64,000 nucleotides of DNA from Luteimonas sp. BLCC-B24 (lineage in GTDB: Bacteria; Pseudomonadota; Gammaproteobacteria; Xanthomonadales; Xanthomonadaceae), in NCBI RefSeq assembly GCF_028550595.1, contig NZ_JAQQGN010000007.1, positions 62,001 through 126,000 on the forward strand, written 5' to 3'. A program made the position numbers and the translations under genes. The notes beneath the pieces are model-generated. The model saw only the letters and a program-made list of their open reading frames with translations. It was not told where the DNA came from and ran no database searches. Shown here one piece after another: positions 9,223 to 17,824 of this stretch. Each line of letters opens with the position of its first letter. Position 1 is the first letter of the stretch.

Positions 9223-9255
9223 GCGGTTCGCATGTCAGCAGGGGATGCCCGCCGA

Positions 9256-10830
9256 ATGAGCCAGTCCAGTCCCGAGATCGCCGCGCCGCGCGGCGTCGTC
9301 GCCCGTTTCCTCGACGCCGTCGAGCGCGTCGGCAACAAGTTGCCGGATCCGGCGGTGCTGTTCCTGGGATTGATGCTGGTGGTCTGGGTGGTCTCGGCGC
9401 TGCTGGCGAACGTCAGCTTCGCCGAGATCGATCCGCGCAGCGGCGACCCGATCCAGATCCGCAACCTGCTGGCCGGTGCCAGCTTCACCACCTTCATGGC
9501 CGACATGGTCCGCACCTTCGTGACCTTCGCGCCGCTGGGCGTGGTGCTGGTGGCGATGCTCGGCCTCGGCGTCGCCGAGCACACCGGCTTCATCAATGCA
9601 GCGCTGCGCGCGGTGCTGTCGATCACGCCGAAGATGCTGCTCACGCCGATGCTGGTCGCGGTCGGCATCTTCAGCCATGTCGCGGTGGACGCCGGCTACG
9701 TGCTGGTGATCCCGCTGGGCGCGGTGATCTTCTACGCCGCCGGGCGGCACCCGCTGGCCGGCATCGCGGCGGCGTTCGCCGGTGTCTCGGGCGGCTTCTC
9801 GGCGACCTTCATTCCGTCCAGCCTCGATCCGCTGCTGGCCGCCCTGACCCAGGAAGCGGCCAACCTGATCGACCCGGCCGTGGTGGTCAACCCGCTCAAC
9901 AACTTCTATTTCACCACCGCCTCGACCGCACTGGTCGTGCTGGTGGGCTGGTTCCTGACCGACCGCATCATCGAGCCGCGCCTGCGCGGCACGCCGGTCG
10001 ACGGCGACGCCAGCGACATGCCGACGATGCAGACCCTGACCGCACCCGAGCGCCGCGGCCTGGTGCTGGCCGTGCTGGCGATGCTGGCCTGCGTGGTGGC
10101 GCTGGTGGTCACGGCGGTGCCGCTCGGCTCGGCCTGGCGCGCGCCGGCTGACGCCCCCAGCGGCGCCGGCGAACTGCTGGTCTCCACGGCGCCGCTGATG
10201 CAGTCGATCGTGCCGCTGATCTTCATCCTGTTCGTCGTGCCCGGCATCGTTTACGGCTACGCCTCGGGCACGGTGAAGTCGCACCGCGACGTCATCGCCG
10301 GCATGAGCAAGGCAATGAGCGGCATGGGCTACTACATCGTCATGGCGTTCTTCGCCGCGCAGTTCATCTATGCCTTCGGCCAGAGCAATCTCGGCGCGCT
10401 GCTGGCGATCAAGGGGGCGAACGGCCTGCAGGCGCTGGGCCTGCCGACCGGCGTGACCCTGATCGGCATCGTGGTGCTGTCGGGCTTCGTCAACCTGCTG
10501 GTCGGCTCGGCGTCGGCCAAGTGGGCGCTGATCGGCGCGATCATGGTGCCGATGCTGATGCAGCTGGGCATCTCGCCCGATCTCACCCAGGCCGCGTATC
10601 GCGTCGGCGATTCGAGCACCAACATCATCACGCCGCTGCTGCCGTACTTCCCGCTGATCGTGGTGTTCTGCCAGCGCTACGTGAAGTCGAGCGGCATCGG
10701 CACGCTGCTGGCGCTGATGCTGCCGTTCTCGATCACGCTGCTGGTCACGTGGTCGGCCTTCCTGCTCGGATTCTGGGCGCTGGGGATTCCGCTGGGCGTC
10801 GGCGCGAGCTACGTCTACCCCGCGGGCTGA
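9256..10830 (+). CDS. abgT: AbgT-family transporter
   Basis: A 524-residue inner-membrane protein with about 11-13 hydrophobic segments and the features of the AbgT family: a cytoplasmic start with VERVGNKLPDPAVLFLGL, repeated re-entrant hairpins, and conserved stretches such as GIFSHVAVDAGYVLVIPLG and AYRVGDSSTNIITPLLPYF. Family members import p-aminobenzoyl-glutamate or export sulphonamide-type antimetabolites using the ion gradient. Which applies here is open; no abgA/abgB hydrolase genes adjoin it, which slightly favours efflux. An in-frame ATG at 9232 is a possible earlier start, but AGGGG lies 11 bases before 9256. Confidence 0.88.
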   Translation: MSQSSPEIAAPRGVVARFLDAVERVGNKLPDPAVLFLGLMLVVWVVSALLANVSFAEIDPRSGDPIQIRNLLAGASFTTFMADMVRTFVTFAPLGVVLVAMLGLGVAEHTGFINAALRAVLSITPKMLLTPMLVAVGIFSHVAVDAGYVLVIPLGAVIFYAAGRHPLAGIAAAFAGVSGGFSATFIPSSLDPLLAALTQEAANLIDPAVVVNPLNNFYFTTASTALVVLVGWFLTDRIIEPRLRGTPVDGDASDMPTMQTLTAPERRGLVLAVLAMLACVVALVVTAVPLGSAWRAPADAPSGAGELLVSTAPLMQSIVPLIFILFVVPGIVYGYASGTVKSHRDVIAGMSKAMSGMGYYIVMAFFAAQFIYAFGQSNLGALLAIKGANGLQALGLPTGVTLIGIVVLSGFVNLLVGSASAKWALIGAIMVPMLMQLGISPDLTQAAYRVGDSSTNIITPLLPYFPLIVVFCQRYVKSSGIGTLLALMLPFSITLLVTWSAFLLGFWALGIPLGVGASYVYPAG

Positions 10831-10891
10831 ATGCGCGAAGCATGTCGATGACGCCGCCGGACCCCGTGCCCGGCGGCCACCGCGCGTGGCA

Positions 10892-10932
10892 AAAGTCACT
10901 TTCCATGCGGATCGGGCGCCGCTAAGTTAGCG
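10892..10932. promoter_or_regulatory. Two small palindromes upstream of the peptide transporter
   Basis: AAAGTCACTTT (10892-10902) and CGCTAAGTTAGCG (10920-10932) are perfect odd-centred palindromes, 17 bases apart, in the 153-base gap before the POT transporter. The second overlaps a TAAGTT that could serve as a -10. Either could be an operator, but no cognate regulator adjoins them. Confidence 0.35.
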
Positions 10933-10983
10933 CGTCGCCCGGGCCGGCTCCGGGCATCCGACCAACGTCAGGAGTCGCCCTAC

Positions 10984-12567
10984 GTGTCCATGAATCCGTA
11001 CGCCGCCGAGGAGAAGAAGACCATCCTCGGTCATCCGCGCGGCCTGTTCGTGCTGTTCTTCGCCGAGATGTGGGAGCGGTTCTCCTACTACGGCATGCGC
11101 GCGCTGCTGATCTTCTATCTCGTGCAGCACTGGATGTACTCGGATTCCGAGGCGTCGGTGATCTACGGCGCCTATACCGCGCTGGTCTACATCGCGCCGG
11201 TGGTCGGCGGTTACCTGGCCGACCGGTATCTCGGCCAGCGCAAGGCGGTGGTGTTCGGCGCGGTGCTGCTGACGTTCGGCCACTTCCTGATGGCGTTCGA
11301 GGGCGACGGCGGGCAGAGCGCGGCCGAGATCAACATCTTCTGGCTGGCACTGGCCTTCATCATCGTCGGCTCGGGCTTTCTCAAGGCCAACATTTCGGTG
11401 ATGGTCGGCCAGCTGTACCCGCGGACCGACATCCGTCGCGACCCCGCGTACACGATCTTCTACATGGGCATCAATCTGGGCGCCGCGCTGGGCGCACTGG
11501 TTGCCGGCTACCTCGGCCAGACCTACGGCTGGGCCTGGGGCTTCGGCGCGGCGGGCGTCGGCATGCTGCTGGGCCTGATCGTGTTCGTGCTCGGCAAGCC
11601 GTTGCTGATGGGGCGGGGCGAGTCGAAGAACCCGCAGCGGCTCGCGGCGCCCGTGCTGGGCATCCGGTTCGAGTGGCTGCTCTACGTATGCGGCGTGCTG
11701 GCCGTGGGCGTGGTGTGGTTCCTGATCCAGTACCAGTCCCTCGTCGGTGGCCTGCTGATGGGCACCGGCGCGCTGCTGGTGGGCTACGTGATGTACACGG
11801 CCGTGTTCAAGCTCGAGCGCGAGGCGCGCAACCGCATCTTCGCCGCGCTGATCCTGATCATCGGCTCGATCCTGTTCTGGGCATTGTTCGAGCAGGCGGG
11901 TGCGTCGCTGAACCTCTTCACCGACCGCTCGGTCGACCGCCAGATCTTCGGCTGGGACGTGCCGGCGTCGATGTTCCAGTCGCTGAACTCGATCTACATC
12001 ATCCTGCTCGCCCCGGTGTTCGCGATGGCGTGGCTCTGGCTGGGGCGCCGCGGCTGGGAGCCGTCGACGCCGATGAAGTTCGCGCTGGCGGTGGTCCAGG
12101 TCGGCCTGGGCTTCCTGATTCTCGTCTGGGGCGCGAACAGCGTGGGGCCCGGCGAAATGACGCCGGTGATCTTCATCTTCCTGATCTATCTGGTCCACAC
12201 GACCGGCGAGCTGTGCCTGTCGCCGGTGGGTCTGTCGGCGATGAACCGTCTGGCGCCCGCGCACATGGCCAGCCTGATCATGGGGACCTGGTTCTTCGCC
12301 TCGGCCACCGGCAACTTCGCTGCGGGCCTGATCTCGGCCGCCACCGGCGGCGAGGGTGCAGGTCCGGGCCGTGTGCTCGAGGTCTACTCGAACGTGGGTT
12401 GGCTGGCGGTCGGTGTCGGCATCCTGATGATGCTGGTCGCACCGCTGATCCGGCGCCTGATGCATCTCGATACGCTCAAGGACGACGAGCCCTCGCTCGC
12501 CGGCCAAGACGCGATCGGCGAACCGGCCGCGGCCGGCGTCCGGATCGACGAAGAGCGCCGTCCCTGA
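10984..12567 (+). CDS. POT/PTR2-family proton-dependent oligopeptide transporter
   Basis: A 527-residue major-facilitator protein with about 14 transmembrane segments. The N-terminal signature EMWERFSYYGMRALLIFYL carries the ExxER motif used for proton coupling. The second-helix region FLKANISVMVGQLYP and the TM7-10 region FWALFEQAGASLNLF are typical of bacterial di/tripeptide symporters. The start is GTG at 10984, with AGGAG at 10970-10974 nine bases upstream; the ATG two codons later is too far from it. The gene stands alone, followed by a strong terminator shared with the convergent MarR gene. Confidence 0.92.
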   Translation: MSMNPYAAEEKKTILGHPRGLFVLFFAEMWERFSYYGMRALLIFYLVQHWMYSDSEASVIYGAYTALVYIAPVVGGYLADRYLGQRKAVVFGAVLLTFGHFLMAFEGDGGQSAAEINIFWLALAFIIVGSGFLKANISVMVGQLYPRTDIRRDPAYTIFYMGINLGAALGALVAGYLGQTYGWAWGFGAAGVGMLLGLIVFVLGKPLLMGRGESKNPQRLAAPVLGIRFEWLLYVCGVLAVGVVWFLIQYQSLVGGLLMGTGALLVGYVMYTAVFKLEREARNRIFAALILIIGSILFWALFEQAGASLNLFTDRSVDRQIFGWDVPASMFQSLNSIYIILLAPVFAMAWLWLGRRGWEPSTPMKFALAVVQVGLGFLILVWGANSVGPGEMTPVIFIFLIYLVHTTGELCLSPVGLSAMNRLAPAHMASLIMGTWFFASATGNFAAGLISAATGGEGAGPGRVLEVYSNVGWLAVGVGILMMLVAPLIRRLMHLDTLKDDEPSLAGQDAIGEPAAAGVRIDEERRP

Positions 12568-12585
12568 CGGAAGTGGCCGTCCCAA

Positions 12586-12620
12586 AACGACAACAGCGCC
12601 CTCGAGGCGCTGTTGTCGTT
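12586..12620. terminator. Bidirectional hairpin terminator between the peptide transporter and marR genes
   Basis: A perfect 15-bp stem (12586-12600 paired with 12606-12620) with a CTCGA loop separates two convergent genes. On the minus strand the stem is followed by TTTT, giving a classical intrinsic terminator for the MarR gene. On the plus strand the T-tract is only two bases inside the stem. Confidence 0.8.
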
Positions 12621-12651
12621 CAAGGGATCAGGAATGCGATCCGCGCCCGGT

Positions 12652-13155
12652 TCAGTCCTTCAGGGGCGCCTCGAGCTTGGCCATCAGCGCGGCGAGCTGC
12701 GCACGTTCGCCCGGGTCCAGCGGCGCCAGCACGTTGCGCTGGTACTCCAGCGCCAGCGGCACGATGACGTCATACACCGCGTAGCCGGCCTCGCTGAGTT
12801 CGAGCACCGAACGTCGACGGTCGCTGTCGTGCATCTCGCGCAGCAGCAGATCGCGCTCCAGCAGACGGGCCACGGCCCGGCTCACGGCGACCTTGTCCAT
12901 CGCGGTGCGCTCGGCGACGTTGTTGGCCGACAGACCCGGGTACCGGCCCAGCACCGCGATCACCCGCCATTCGGTCACGCTGATGTCGAAGCGCTCGGAA
13001 TACAGCGCCGCCAGTCCGCGGCTGATGCGATTGGTCAACACGCTGAGGCGGTACGGCAGGAACTGCTCGAGATCGAGCGCGGCGTGGTCGTGACCCGTGT
13101 GGTCGGCGCCTGTCGGGGCGGCGTGGGCGGACGCGGTCGAAGCCGGTTGCGTCAT
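12652..13155 (-). CDS. MarR-family transcriptional regulator, divergent from hpd
   Basis: A 167-residue winged-helix repressor. The DNA-binding region is visible as LSANNVAERTAMDKVAVSRAVARLLERDLL followed by the wing HDSDRRRSVLELSEAGYAV, flanked by N- and C-terminal dimerisation helices. An acidic/His-rich N-terminal tail (about 25 residues) precedes it. The ATG at 13153-13155 lies 95 bases from the divergent hpd start. That gap contains a palindrome of MarR type, so I infer it controls tyrosine/homogentisate catabolism and probably itself, with a pathway intermediate as ligand. The regulon assignment is inferred from position. Confidence 0.88.
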   Translation of the reverse strand: MTQPASTASAHAAPTGADHTGHDHAALDLEQFLPYRLSVLTNRISRGLAALYSERFDISVTEWRVIAVLGRYPGLSANNVAERTAMDKVAVSRAVARLLERDLLLREMHDSDRRRSVLELSEAGYAVYDVIVPLALEYQRNVLAPLDPGERAQLAALMAKLEAPLKD

Positions 13156-13168
13156 GGTGCAGTGCGCC

Positions 13169-13197
13169 TTGCAAGTGGTTGCACGTGAAACTATAAA
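13169..13197 (+). promoter_or_regulatory. hpd promoter with embedded MarR-type operator
   Basis: TTGCAA (13169-13174) and TATAAA (13192-13197) are separated by exactly 17 bases, a good sigma-70 promoter reading toward hpd. Between them lies GTTGCACGTGAAAC (13178-13191), a 14-base palindrome centred on CACGTG with one mismatched pair. A bound repressor would block RNA polymerase. TTGCAAGTG and TTGCACGTG also form a direct repeat with 10-base periodicity. Confidence 0.6.
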
Positions 13198-13250
13198 GGA
13201 GGGTCTGAAGCCGCGTCCCCTGTCGCGGCCCCATCGCGATGGAGTATCCC

Positions 13251-14360
13251 ATGAGCGCCCAAGCACAGACGTCCGGTCCCAACCTCGGCATGGACGTGAC
13301 CACGTTCGAAAACCCGATGGGCATCGACGGTTTCGAATTCGTCGAGTTCGCCGCGCCGGCCGACAAGGCCGAGTTCATGCATGCCTACTTCCGGAACATG
13401 GGCTTCACCGCGGTGTTGCGGCACAAGACGCGGGCGATCACGGTCTATCGCCAGGGCGGGGTGAACTTCCTGCTCAACGAGGAGCCCGGTTCCTTCGCCG
13501 CCGAGTTCGCGAAGGCGCACGGCCCGTCGGCCTGCGGGTTCGCCATCCGCTTCAAGCAGCCCGCGTCCGAGGTCTACACGCGCGTGCTGGACAACGGCGG
13601 CGAAGCGATCGGCGCGGGCGAATCGACCAAGGCCGTCGACGCGCCCGTGGTCAAGGGCATCGGCGACTGCATGCTGTACCTGGTCGACCGCTACGGCGCG
13701 TCGGGTTCGATCTACGGCGACGACTATGTCGCGATCGACGGCGCCGAGCAGAACCCGGCTGGCTTCGGCCTCACCTTCATCGACCATCTCACCCACAACC
13801 TCTACTTCGGCAACATGCAGAAGTGGTCGGACTACTACGAGAAGCTGTTCAACTTCCGCGAGATCCGCTACTTCGACATCAAGGGCGCCAAGACCGGCCT
13901 GAAATCGAAGGCCATGACGGCGCCCGATGGTGTGGTGCGCATTCCGCTCAACGAGTCGAACGACCCGAAGTCGCAGATCAACGAATATCTCGACGCCTAC
14001 AAGGGCGAGGGGATCCAGCACATCGCCTGTTTCACCGACGACATCTATTCGACGATCGAACAGATGCGCGAGAAGGGCATCGCGTTCCTGGACACGCCCG
14101 ATACGTACTTCGAGGTCATCGACGAGCGCATTCCCAACCACGGCGAGGACGTCGAGCGCCTGGCGCGCAACAAGATCCTCATCGACGCGGACCCGGAAAC
14201 CAAGCAGCGCAAGCTGCTGCAGATCTTCACCCAGAACGCGTTCGGCCCGATCTTCTTCGAGATCATCCAGCGCAAGGGCAACGAGGGCTTCGGCGAAGGC
14301 AACTTCCAGGCGCTGTTCGAGAGCATCGAACGCGACCAGATGAAGCGCGGCGTGCTGTAA
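13251..14360 (+). CDS. hpd: 4-hydroxyphenylpyruvate dioxygenase
   Basis: A 369-residue Fe(II) dioxygenase converting 4-hydroxyphenylpyruvate to homogentisate, the second step of tyrosine breakdown. The C-terminal VOC domain shows the iron ligands in FIDHLTHNL (His), GIQHIACFT (His) and [12 protein letters not shown] (Glu), and the conserved tail [18 protein letters not shown]. The start is the ATG at 13251, with GGAG at 13241-13244 six bases upstream; an ATG four codons earlier is less likely. hmgA follows in the same direction after 154 bases. Repression by the divergent MarR protein is likely. Confidence 0.96.
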   Translation: MSAQAQTSGPNLGMDVTTFENPMGIDGFEFVEFAAPADKAEFMHAYFRNMGFTAVLRHKTRAITVYRQGGVNFLLNEEPGSFAAEFAKAHGPSACGFAIRFKQPASEVYTRVLDNGGEAIGAGESTKAVDAPVVKGIGDCMLYLVDRYGASGSIYGDDYVAIDGAEQNPAGFGLTFIDHLTHNLYFGNMQKWSDYYEKLFNFREIRYFDIKGAKTGLKSKAMTAPDGVVRIPLNESNDPKSQINEYLDAYKGEGIQHIACFTDDIYSTIEQMREKGIAFLDTPDTYFEVIDERIPNHGEDVERLARNKILIDADPETKQRKLLQIFTQNAFGPIFFEIIQRKGNEGFGEGNFQALFESIERDQMKRGVL

Positions 14361-14514
14361 GTCCGCGCCGCAGCGACGTTGCGCGGAGGGCACGCAGGCC
14401 GGTGCCCGAGACGCCCGCCGGCTCCGCGAACGCGGGTTGGCGGGCTGCGACACGAGCCGTAGCGACCCGCCCGGCCCCTTCCGTCCGCGGCGACCGAACC
14501 CTCCAGGTGAAGCG

Positions 14515-15867
14515 ATGAATGCAGCGACCGACGACACCGTGATTCCACTGCCGCGCCACGATGCGCAGCCCCGGCCCGCGCTGGACTACATGTCCGGCTT
14601 CGGCAACGAGTTCGCCACCGAGGCCGAACCCGGCACGCTGCCGGTGGGGCAGAACTCGCCGCAGCAGGTGGCGCACGGGCTCTACGCCGAACAGCTGTCC
14701 GGCACCGCGTTCACCGCGCCGCGCGGCGAGAACCGGCGCAGCTGGCTCTACCGCATCCGTCCCGCCGTGATGCACGGCGGCTTCGTGCCGTTCGAGCAGC
14801 CGCGCTTCCATGACGGCTTCGACCGCGGCCCGGTGTCGCCGGACCAACTGCGCTGGAGTCCGCTGCCGATCCCCGAGACGCCGGTGGATTTCATCGACGG
14901 TCTGTATTCGGTGGCGGGCACCGGCGGCGCGGGCGCGCACGAGGGCGTGGGCATCCACGTCTATGCCGCCAATACCTCGATGACCGGGCGCTTCTTCTAC
15001 AGCGCCGACGGCGAACTGCTGCTGGTGCCGCAGCAGGGCCGCCTGGTCCTGGCGACGGAGCTCGGTACGCTCGAGGTCGAGCCGCAGGAGATCGCCGTGA
15101 TCCCGCGCGGCATCCGCTTCCGCGTGGAGTTGCCCGATGGCCCGAGCCGCGGCTACGTGTGCGAGAACCAGGGCCGGGCGCTGCGCCTGCCCGATCTGGG
15201 GCCGATCGGTTCCAACGGCCTGGCGAACCCGCGTGACTTCCTCACGCCTGTAGCGCGCTACGAGGACGTCGAGGGCGATTTCTCGCTGATCGCGAAGTTC
15301 CAGGGCCATCTGTGGCAGGCCCCGATCGGACATTCGCCGCTGGATGTCGTGGGCTGGCACGGCAATTACGCGCCGTACAAGTACGACCTGCGCCGCTTCA
15401 ACACGATTGGCTCGATCAGCTTCGATCACCCCGATCCGTCGATCTTCACCGTGCTGACCTCGCCGAGCGAATCACCGGGCACGGCGAACATGGACTTCGC
15501 GATCTTCCCGCCGCGCTGGCTGGTCGCGCAGCACACGTTCCGCCCGCCGTGGTTCCACCGCAACATCGCCAGCGAATTCATGGGGCTGGTCCACGGCCAG
15601 TACGACGCCAAGGCCGACGGCTTCGCGCCGGGCGCGTGCTCGCTGCACAACTGCATGAGCGGGCACGGCCCCGATGCGGCGACCTTCGACAAGGCCAGCG
15701 TGGCCGATCTGAGCAAGCCCGACATCATCCGCGACACCATGGCCTTCATGTTCGAGACGCGTGCGGTGATCCGTCCGACACGGCAGGCGCTGGACGCCGA
15801 CCATCGACAGACCGATTACCAGGCGGTCTGGCAGGGCCTGCAGCACCGCTTCACACCGCCGCGCTGA
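14515..15867 (+). CDS. hmgA: Homogentisate 1,2-dioxygenase
   Basis: A 450-residue Fe(II) enzyme that opens homogentisate to maleylacetoacetate. Recognisable motifs are [19 protein letters not shown] at the N-terminus, [12 protein letters not shown], and the metal-site segment [20 protein letters not shown] with [12 protein letters not shown]. Length matches the family. The ATG at 14515 follows AGGTGAAG, a fair ribosome site. It lies downstream of hpd; the remaining enzymes of the route (maleylacetoacetate isomerase and fumarylacetoacetate hydrolase) are about 27 kb away in this window. Loss of this enzyme typically causes pyomelanin pigment. Confidence 0.96.
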   Translation: MNAATDDTVIPLPRHDAQPRPALDYMSGFGNEFATEAEPGTLPVGQNSPQQVAHGLYAEQLSGTAFTAPRGENRRSWLYRIRPAVMHGGFVPFEQPRFHDGFDRGPVSPDQLRWSPLPIPETPVDFIDGLYSVAGTGGAGAHEGVGIHVYAANTSMTGRFFYSADGELLLVPQQGRLVLATELGTLEVEPQEIAVIPRGIRFRVELPDGPSRGYVCENQGRALRLPDLGPIGSNGLANPRDFLTPVARYEDVEGDFSLIAKFQGHLWQAPIGHSPLDVVGWHGNYAPYKYDLRRFNTIGSISFDHPDPSIFTVLTSPSESPGTANMDFAIFPPRWLVAQHTFRPPWFHRNIASEFMGLVHGQYDAKADGFAPGACSLHNCMSGHGPDAATFDKASVADLSKPDIIRDTMAFMFETRAVIRPTRQALDADHRQTDYQAVWQGLQHRFTPPR

Positions 15868-15996
15868 GCCTGCGCGCGGCCGGAGCGGGCGCGCTGCGGG
15901 ACGGAGAACGGGGCCGCGCGGCGCGCGCGCCCTGGGTTCGCGCGTCGTTAACGGTGCATCGCCGAGTCTGCCGCCGACCTCACCGCGGAACTTCCC

Positions 15997-16635
15997 ATGA
16001 AGCGTTCGATCGCCTGCGCATCCGTGCTCGTCCTGGCCCTGTCGGCGTGCAGCGAGTCCGGGCCGCCCCCGGCGTCGTCATCCTCCGCAGCGCCGACGGC
16101 GCTCGAGTCGGATCCGGCCGCGCCGCCGCCGATGGAGGCGCCGACCGGTGCGACGCCGGCATCCGGCAGCAACCGCCCCGCCGTGGTCGAGGACGTGATC
16201 ACCTTCCAGGGCTTCGGGCCGGCCACGTTCGGCGCGGACCAGGAACAGGTGCGCATGGCCTGGGGCAACGACCTCGGCGATGCGCGGCCGTCCGAACCCG
16301 GCGGCTGCTACTACCTCACGCCGCAGCCGCTGGGTGCGGCGGGCTACAACATCGCGTTCATGATGGAAGGCGACCGCTTCGTGCGCATCGACGTGCGCAA
16401 CGCGGGCTACGCCGCGCCCGGCGGCGGCAAGGTCGGAATGGACCGCGCCGAGATCGAGCGCCTCTACGCCGGCCGCCTCGAAGCGACGCCGCACAAGTAT
16501 GTGGACGGCGCGCTGTACCTGCGCGTGCGCGACGGCGCGCATGCGCTGGTCTTCGAAACCGACACGGACGGCCGGATCACCGAGTGGCGGGTGGGCGTAC
16601 CCCCGCAGGTCGACTACGTCGAAGGCTGCAGCTGA
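15997..16635 (+). CDS. Hypothetical lipoprotein
   Basis: A 212-residue predicted lipoprotein: residues 1-18 are a signal with lipobox LSAC at the cleavage site. A low-complexity Ser/Pro/Ala linker follows up to about residue 65. The globular part begins ITFQGFGPATFGADQEQV and has a Gly-Gly-Cys-Tyr-Tyr segment and a C-terminal EGCS. I do not recognise the family. The two cysteines in the mature domain could form a disulphide. It stands between hmgA and the convergent mnh operon and has no obvious functional link with either. Confidence 0.7.
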   Translation: MKRSIACASVLVLALSACSESGPPPASSSSAAPTALESDPAAPPPMEAPTGATPASGSNRPAVVEDVITFQGFGPATFGADQEQVRMAWGNDLGDARPSEPGGCYYLTPQPLGAAGYNIAFMMEGDRFVRIDVRNAGYAAPGGGKVGMDRAEIERLYAGRLEATPHKYVDGALYLRVRDGAHALVFETDTDGRITEWRVGVPPQVDYVEGCS

Positions 16636-16698
16636 GCCGGTGCAACGCCGCCTGGTCGCACGCGCGTGCGCTTGGCGGCTGGGCAATGCGCGCGCGGA

Positions 16699-17073
16699 TC
16701 AGCGCTCGGGCGGCGCGGGGTCGTCGCGGTCGACGGTCGCGTCGTCCGGATCAGGGGTGCGGTCGGGATGCGGCGGACGGTCGTCCATCAGCGACAGCGC
16801 GGCACGCGACATCAGATGCGCGCTGATCGGCGCGGTGAGAAACAGGAATACGGTGATCAGCAGCTCGCGCGGATGCACGCCGCTGCCGTTGACCCAGTGA
16901 TAGACGATCGACGCGAACAGGATGCAGCCCACGCCCAGCGTGCTGGCCTTGGCGGGGCCGTGGAGACGGCGGAAGAAGTCCGACAGTTTCACCATCGCCA
17001 CCCCACCCAGCAGGGTGAAGAAGCAGCCCACCACCAGCAGGCTCACGACCACGATCTCGAACAGGGTGCTCAT
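16699..17073 (-). CDS. mnhG: Mrp/Mnh cation-proton antiporter subunit G
   Basis: A 124-residue membrane protein with three hydrophobic segments; the family motif is VMVKLSDFFRRLHGPAKASTLG-like (here AMVKLSDFFRRLHGPAKAS), followed by a polar Asp/Pro/Arg-rich tail of about 30 residues. It is the last of six subunits. The start overlaps the mnhF stop by four bases. MrpG is a small structural subunit of the hetero-oligomeric Na+/H+ antiporter. Confidence 0.9.
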   Translation of the reverse strand: MSTLFEIVVVSLLVVGCFFTLLGGVAMVKLSDFFRRLHGPAKASTLGVGCILFASIVYHWVNGSGVHPRELLITVFLFLTAPISAHLMSRAALSLMDDRPPHPDRTPDPDDATVDRDDPAPPER

Positions 17074-17339
17074 TCGACGATGTCCCTCCGGATCACGTAC
17101 TTGCTCAGCACCACGGTGCCGACGAAGCCGAGCATGGCGATGATCAGCGCGGCCTCGAAGTAGACCTCGGTGTCGAGCAGCATGCCGAACAGGATCAGCT
17201 GCGCGATCGCACTGATGTAGAGCGTATCCAGCGCGAGGATGCGGTCGGGCGCGGTGGGGCCGCGCAGCAGGCGCCACAGCGAGAGCACCATGGCCAGGCC
17301 GACCAGATGCATGCCGGCGACGATGACGATGTCGATCAT
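17070..17339 (-). CDS. mnhF: Mrp/Mnh cation-proton antiporter subunit F
   Basis: An 89-residue protein with three transmembrane helices. LWRLLRGPTAPDRILALDTL is the signature of MrpF, which resembles a bile-salt-efflux-like small subunit. It overlaps mnhE upstream and mnhG downstream by four bases each, so the three are translated as a coupled unit. Confidence 0.9.
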   Translation of the reverse strand: MIDIVIVAGMHLVGLAMVLSLWRLLRGPTAPDRILALDTLYISAIAQLILFGMLLDTEVYFEAALIIAMLGFVGTVVLSKYVIRRDIVE

Positions 17340-17824
17340 GGAAAGATCTCCCTCAGCGGCGCTTCGTAGCGGTGCTTGATCTGGGCCACCAGGGCGTCGG
17401 GATCGTCGACGCTCAGGCAATGCAGCAACAGATACTGCCGGTCTTCCGACAGCTCGGCCGACACCGTGCCGGGCGTCAGCGTGCACACACTGGCCAGCGC
17501 GGAAATGCCGTGGATGTTGGTCAGCTCCAGCGGTACCCAGACGAACTGGGACTTCAGCCGCGATTCCGGACCGAGCACCTGACGCGCCACCGTGATGTTG
17601 GCGACGACGATGTCGCGCAGCACGATGCCCATCAGGCGGAACACGCCGCGCAGCCGGCCCAGGCGTGCGAACTCGCGCTCCAGACGCGCCGCCAGCAGCG
17701 GCATCAGCCAGGCGAGCAGCAGCGCGAGGAGCACGTTGCCGGGGCTCACGTCCTGGGCCATCAACAACCAGAACGCGAAGACGGTCAGGCTCTGGGGAAT
17801 CGACGGCAGCATGCGACGCTTCAT
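17336..17824 (-). CDS. mnhE: Mrp/Mnh cation-proton antiporter subunit E
   Basis: A 162-residue protein with two to three N-terminal membrane segments and a cytoplasmic domain. The conserved stretches are LRDIVVANITVARQVLGP, SLCTLTPGTVS-like (here SVCTLTPGTVSAELSED) and LLLHCLSVDDP. The ATG at 17822-17824 overlaps the mnhD stop (ATGA). Its role in the Mrp complex is structural and required for assembly in studied species. Confidence 0.9.
   Translation of the reverse strand: MKRRMLPSIPQSLTVFAFWLLMAQDVSPGNVLLALLLAWLMPLLAARLEREFARLGRLRGVFRLMGIVLRDIVVANITVARQVLGPESRLKSQFVWVPLELTNIHGISALASVCTLTPGTVSAELSEDRQYLLLHCLSVDDPDALVAQIKHRYEAPLREIFP

Noticed and set aside
9235-10899. Long minus-strand frame opposite the AbgT transporter
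   Set aside because: It is an Arg/Gln/His-rich mirror of a hydrophobic protein and lacks any recognisable motif or start signal.
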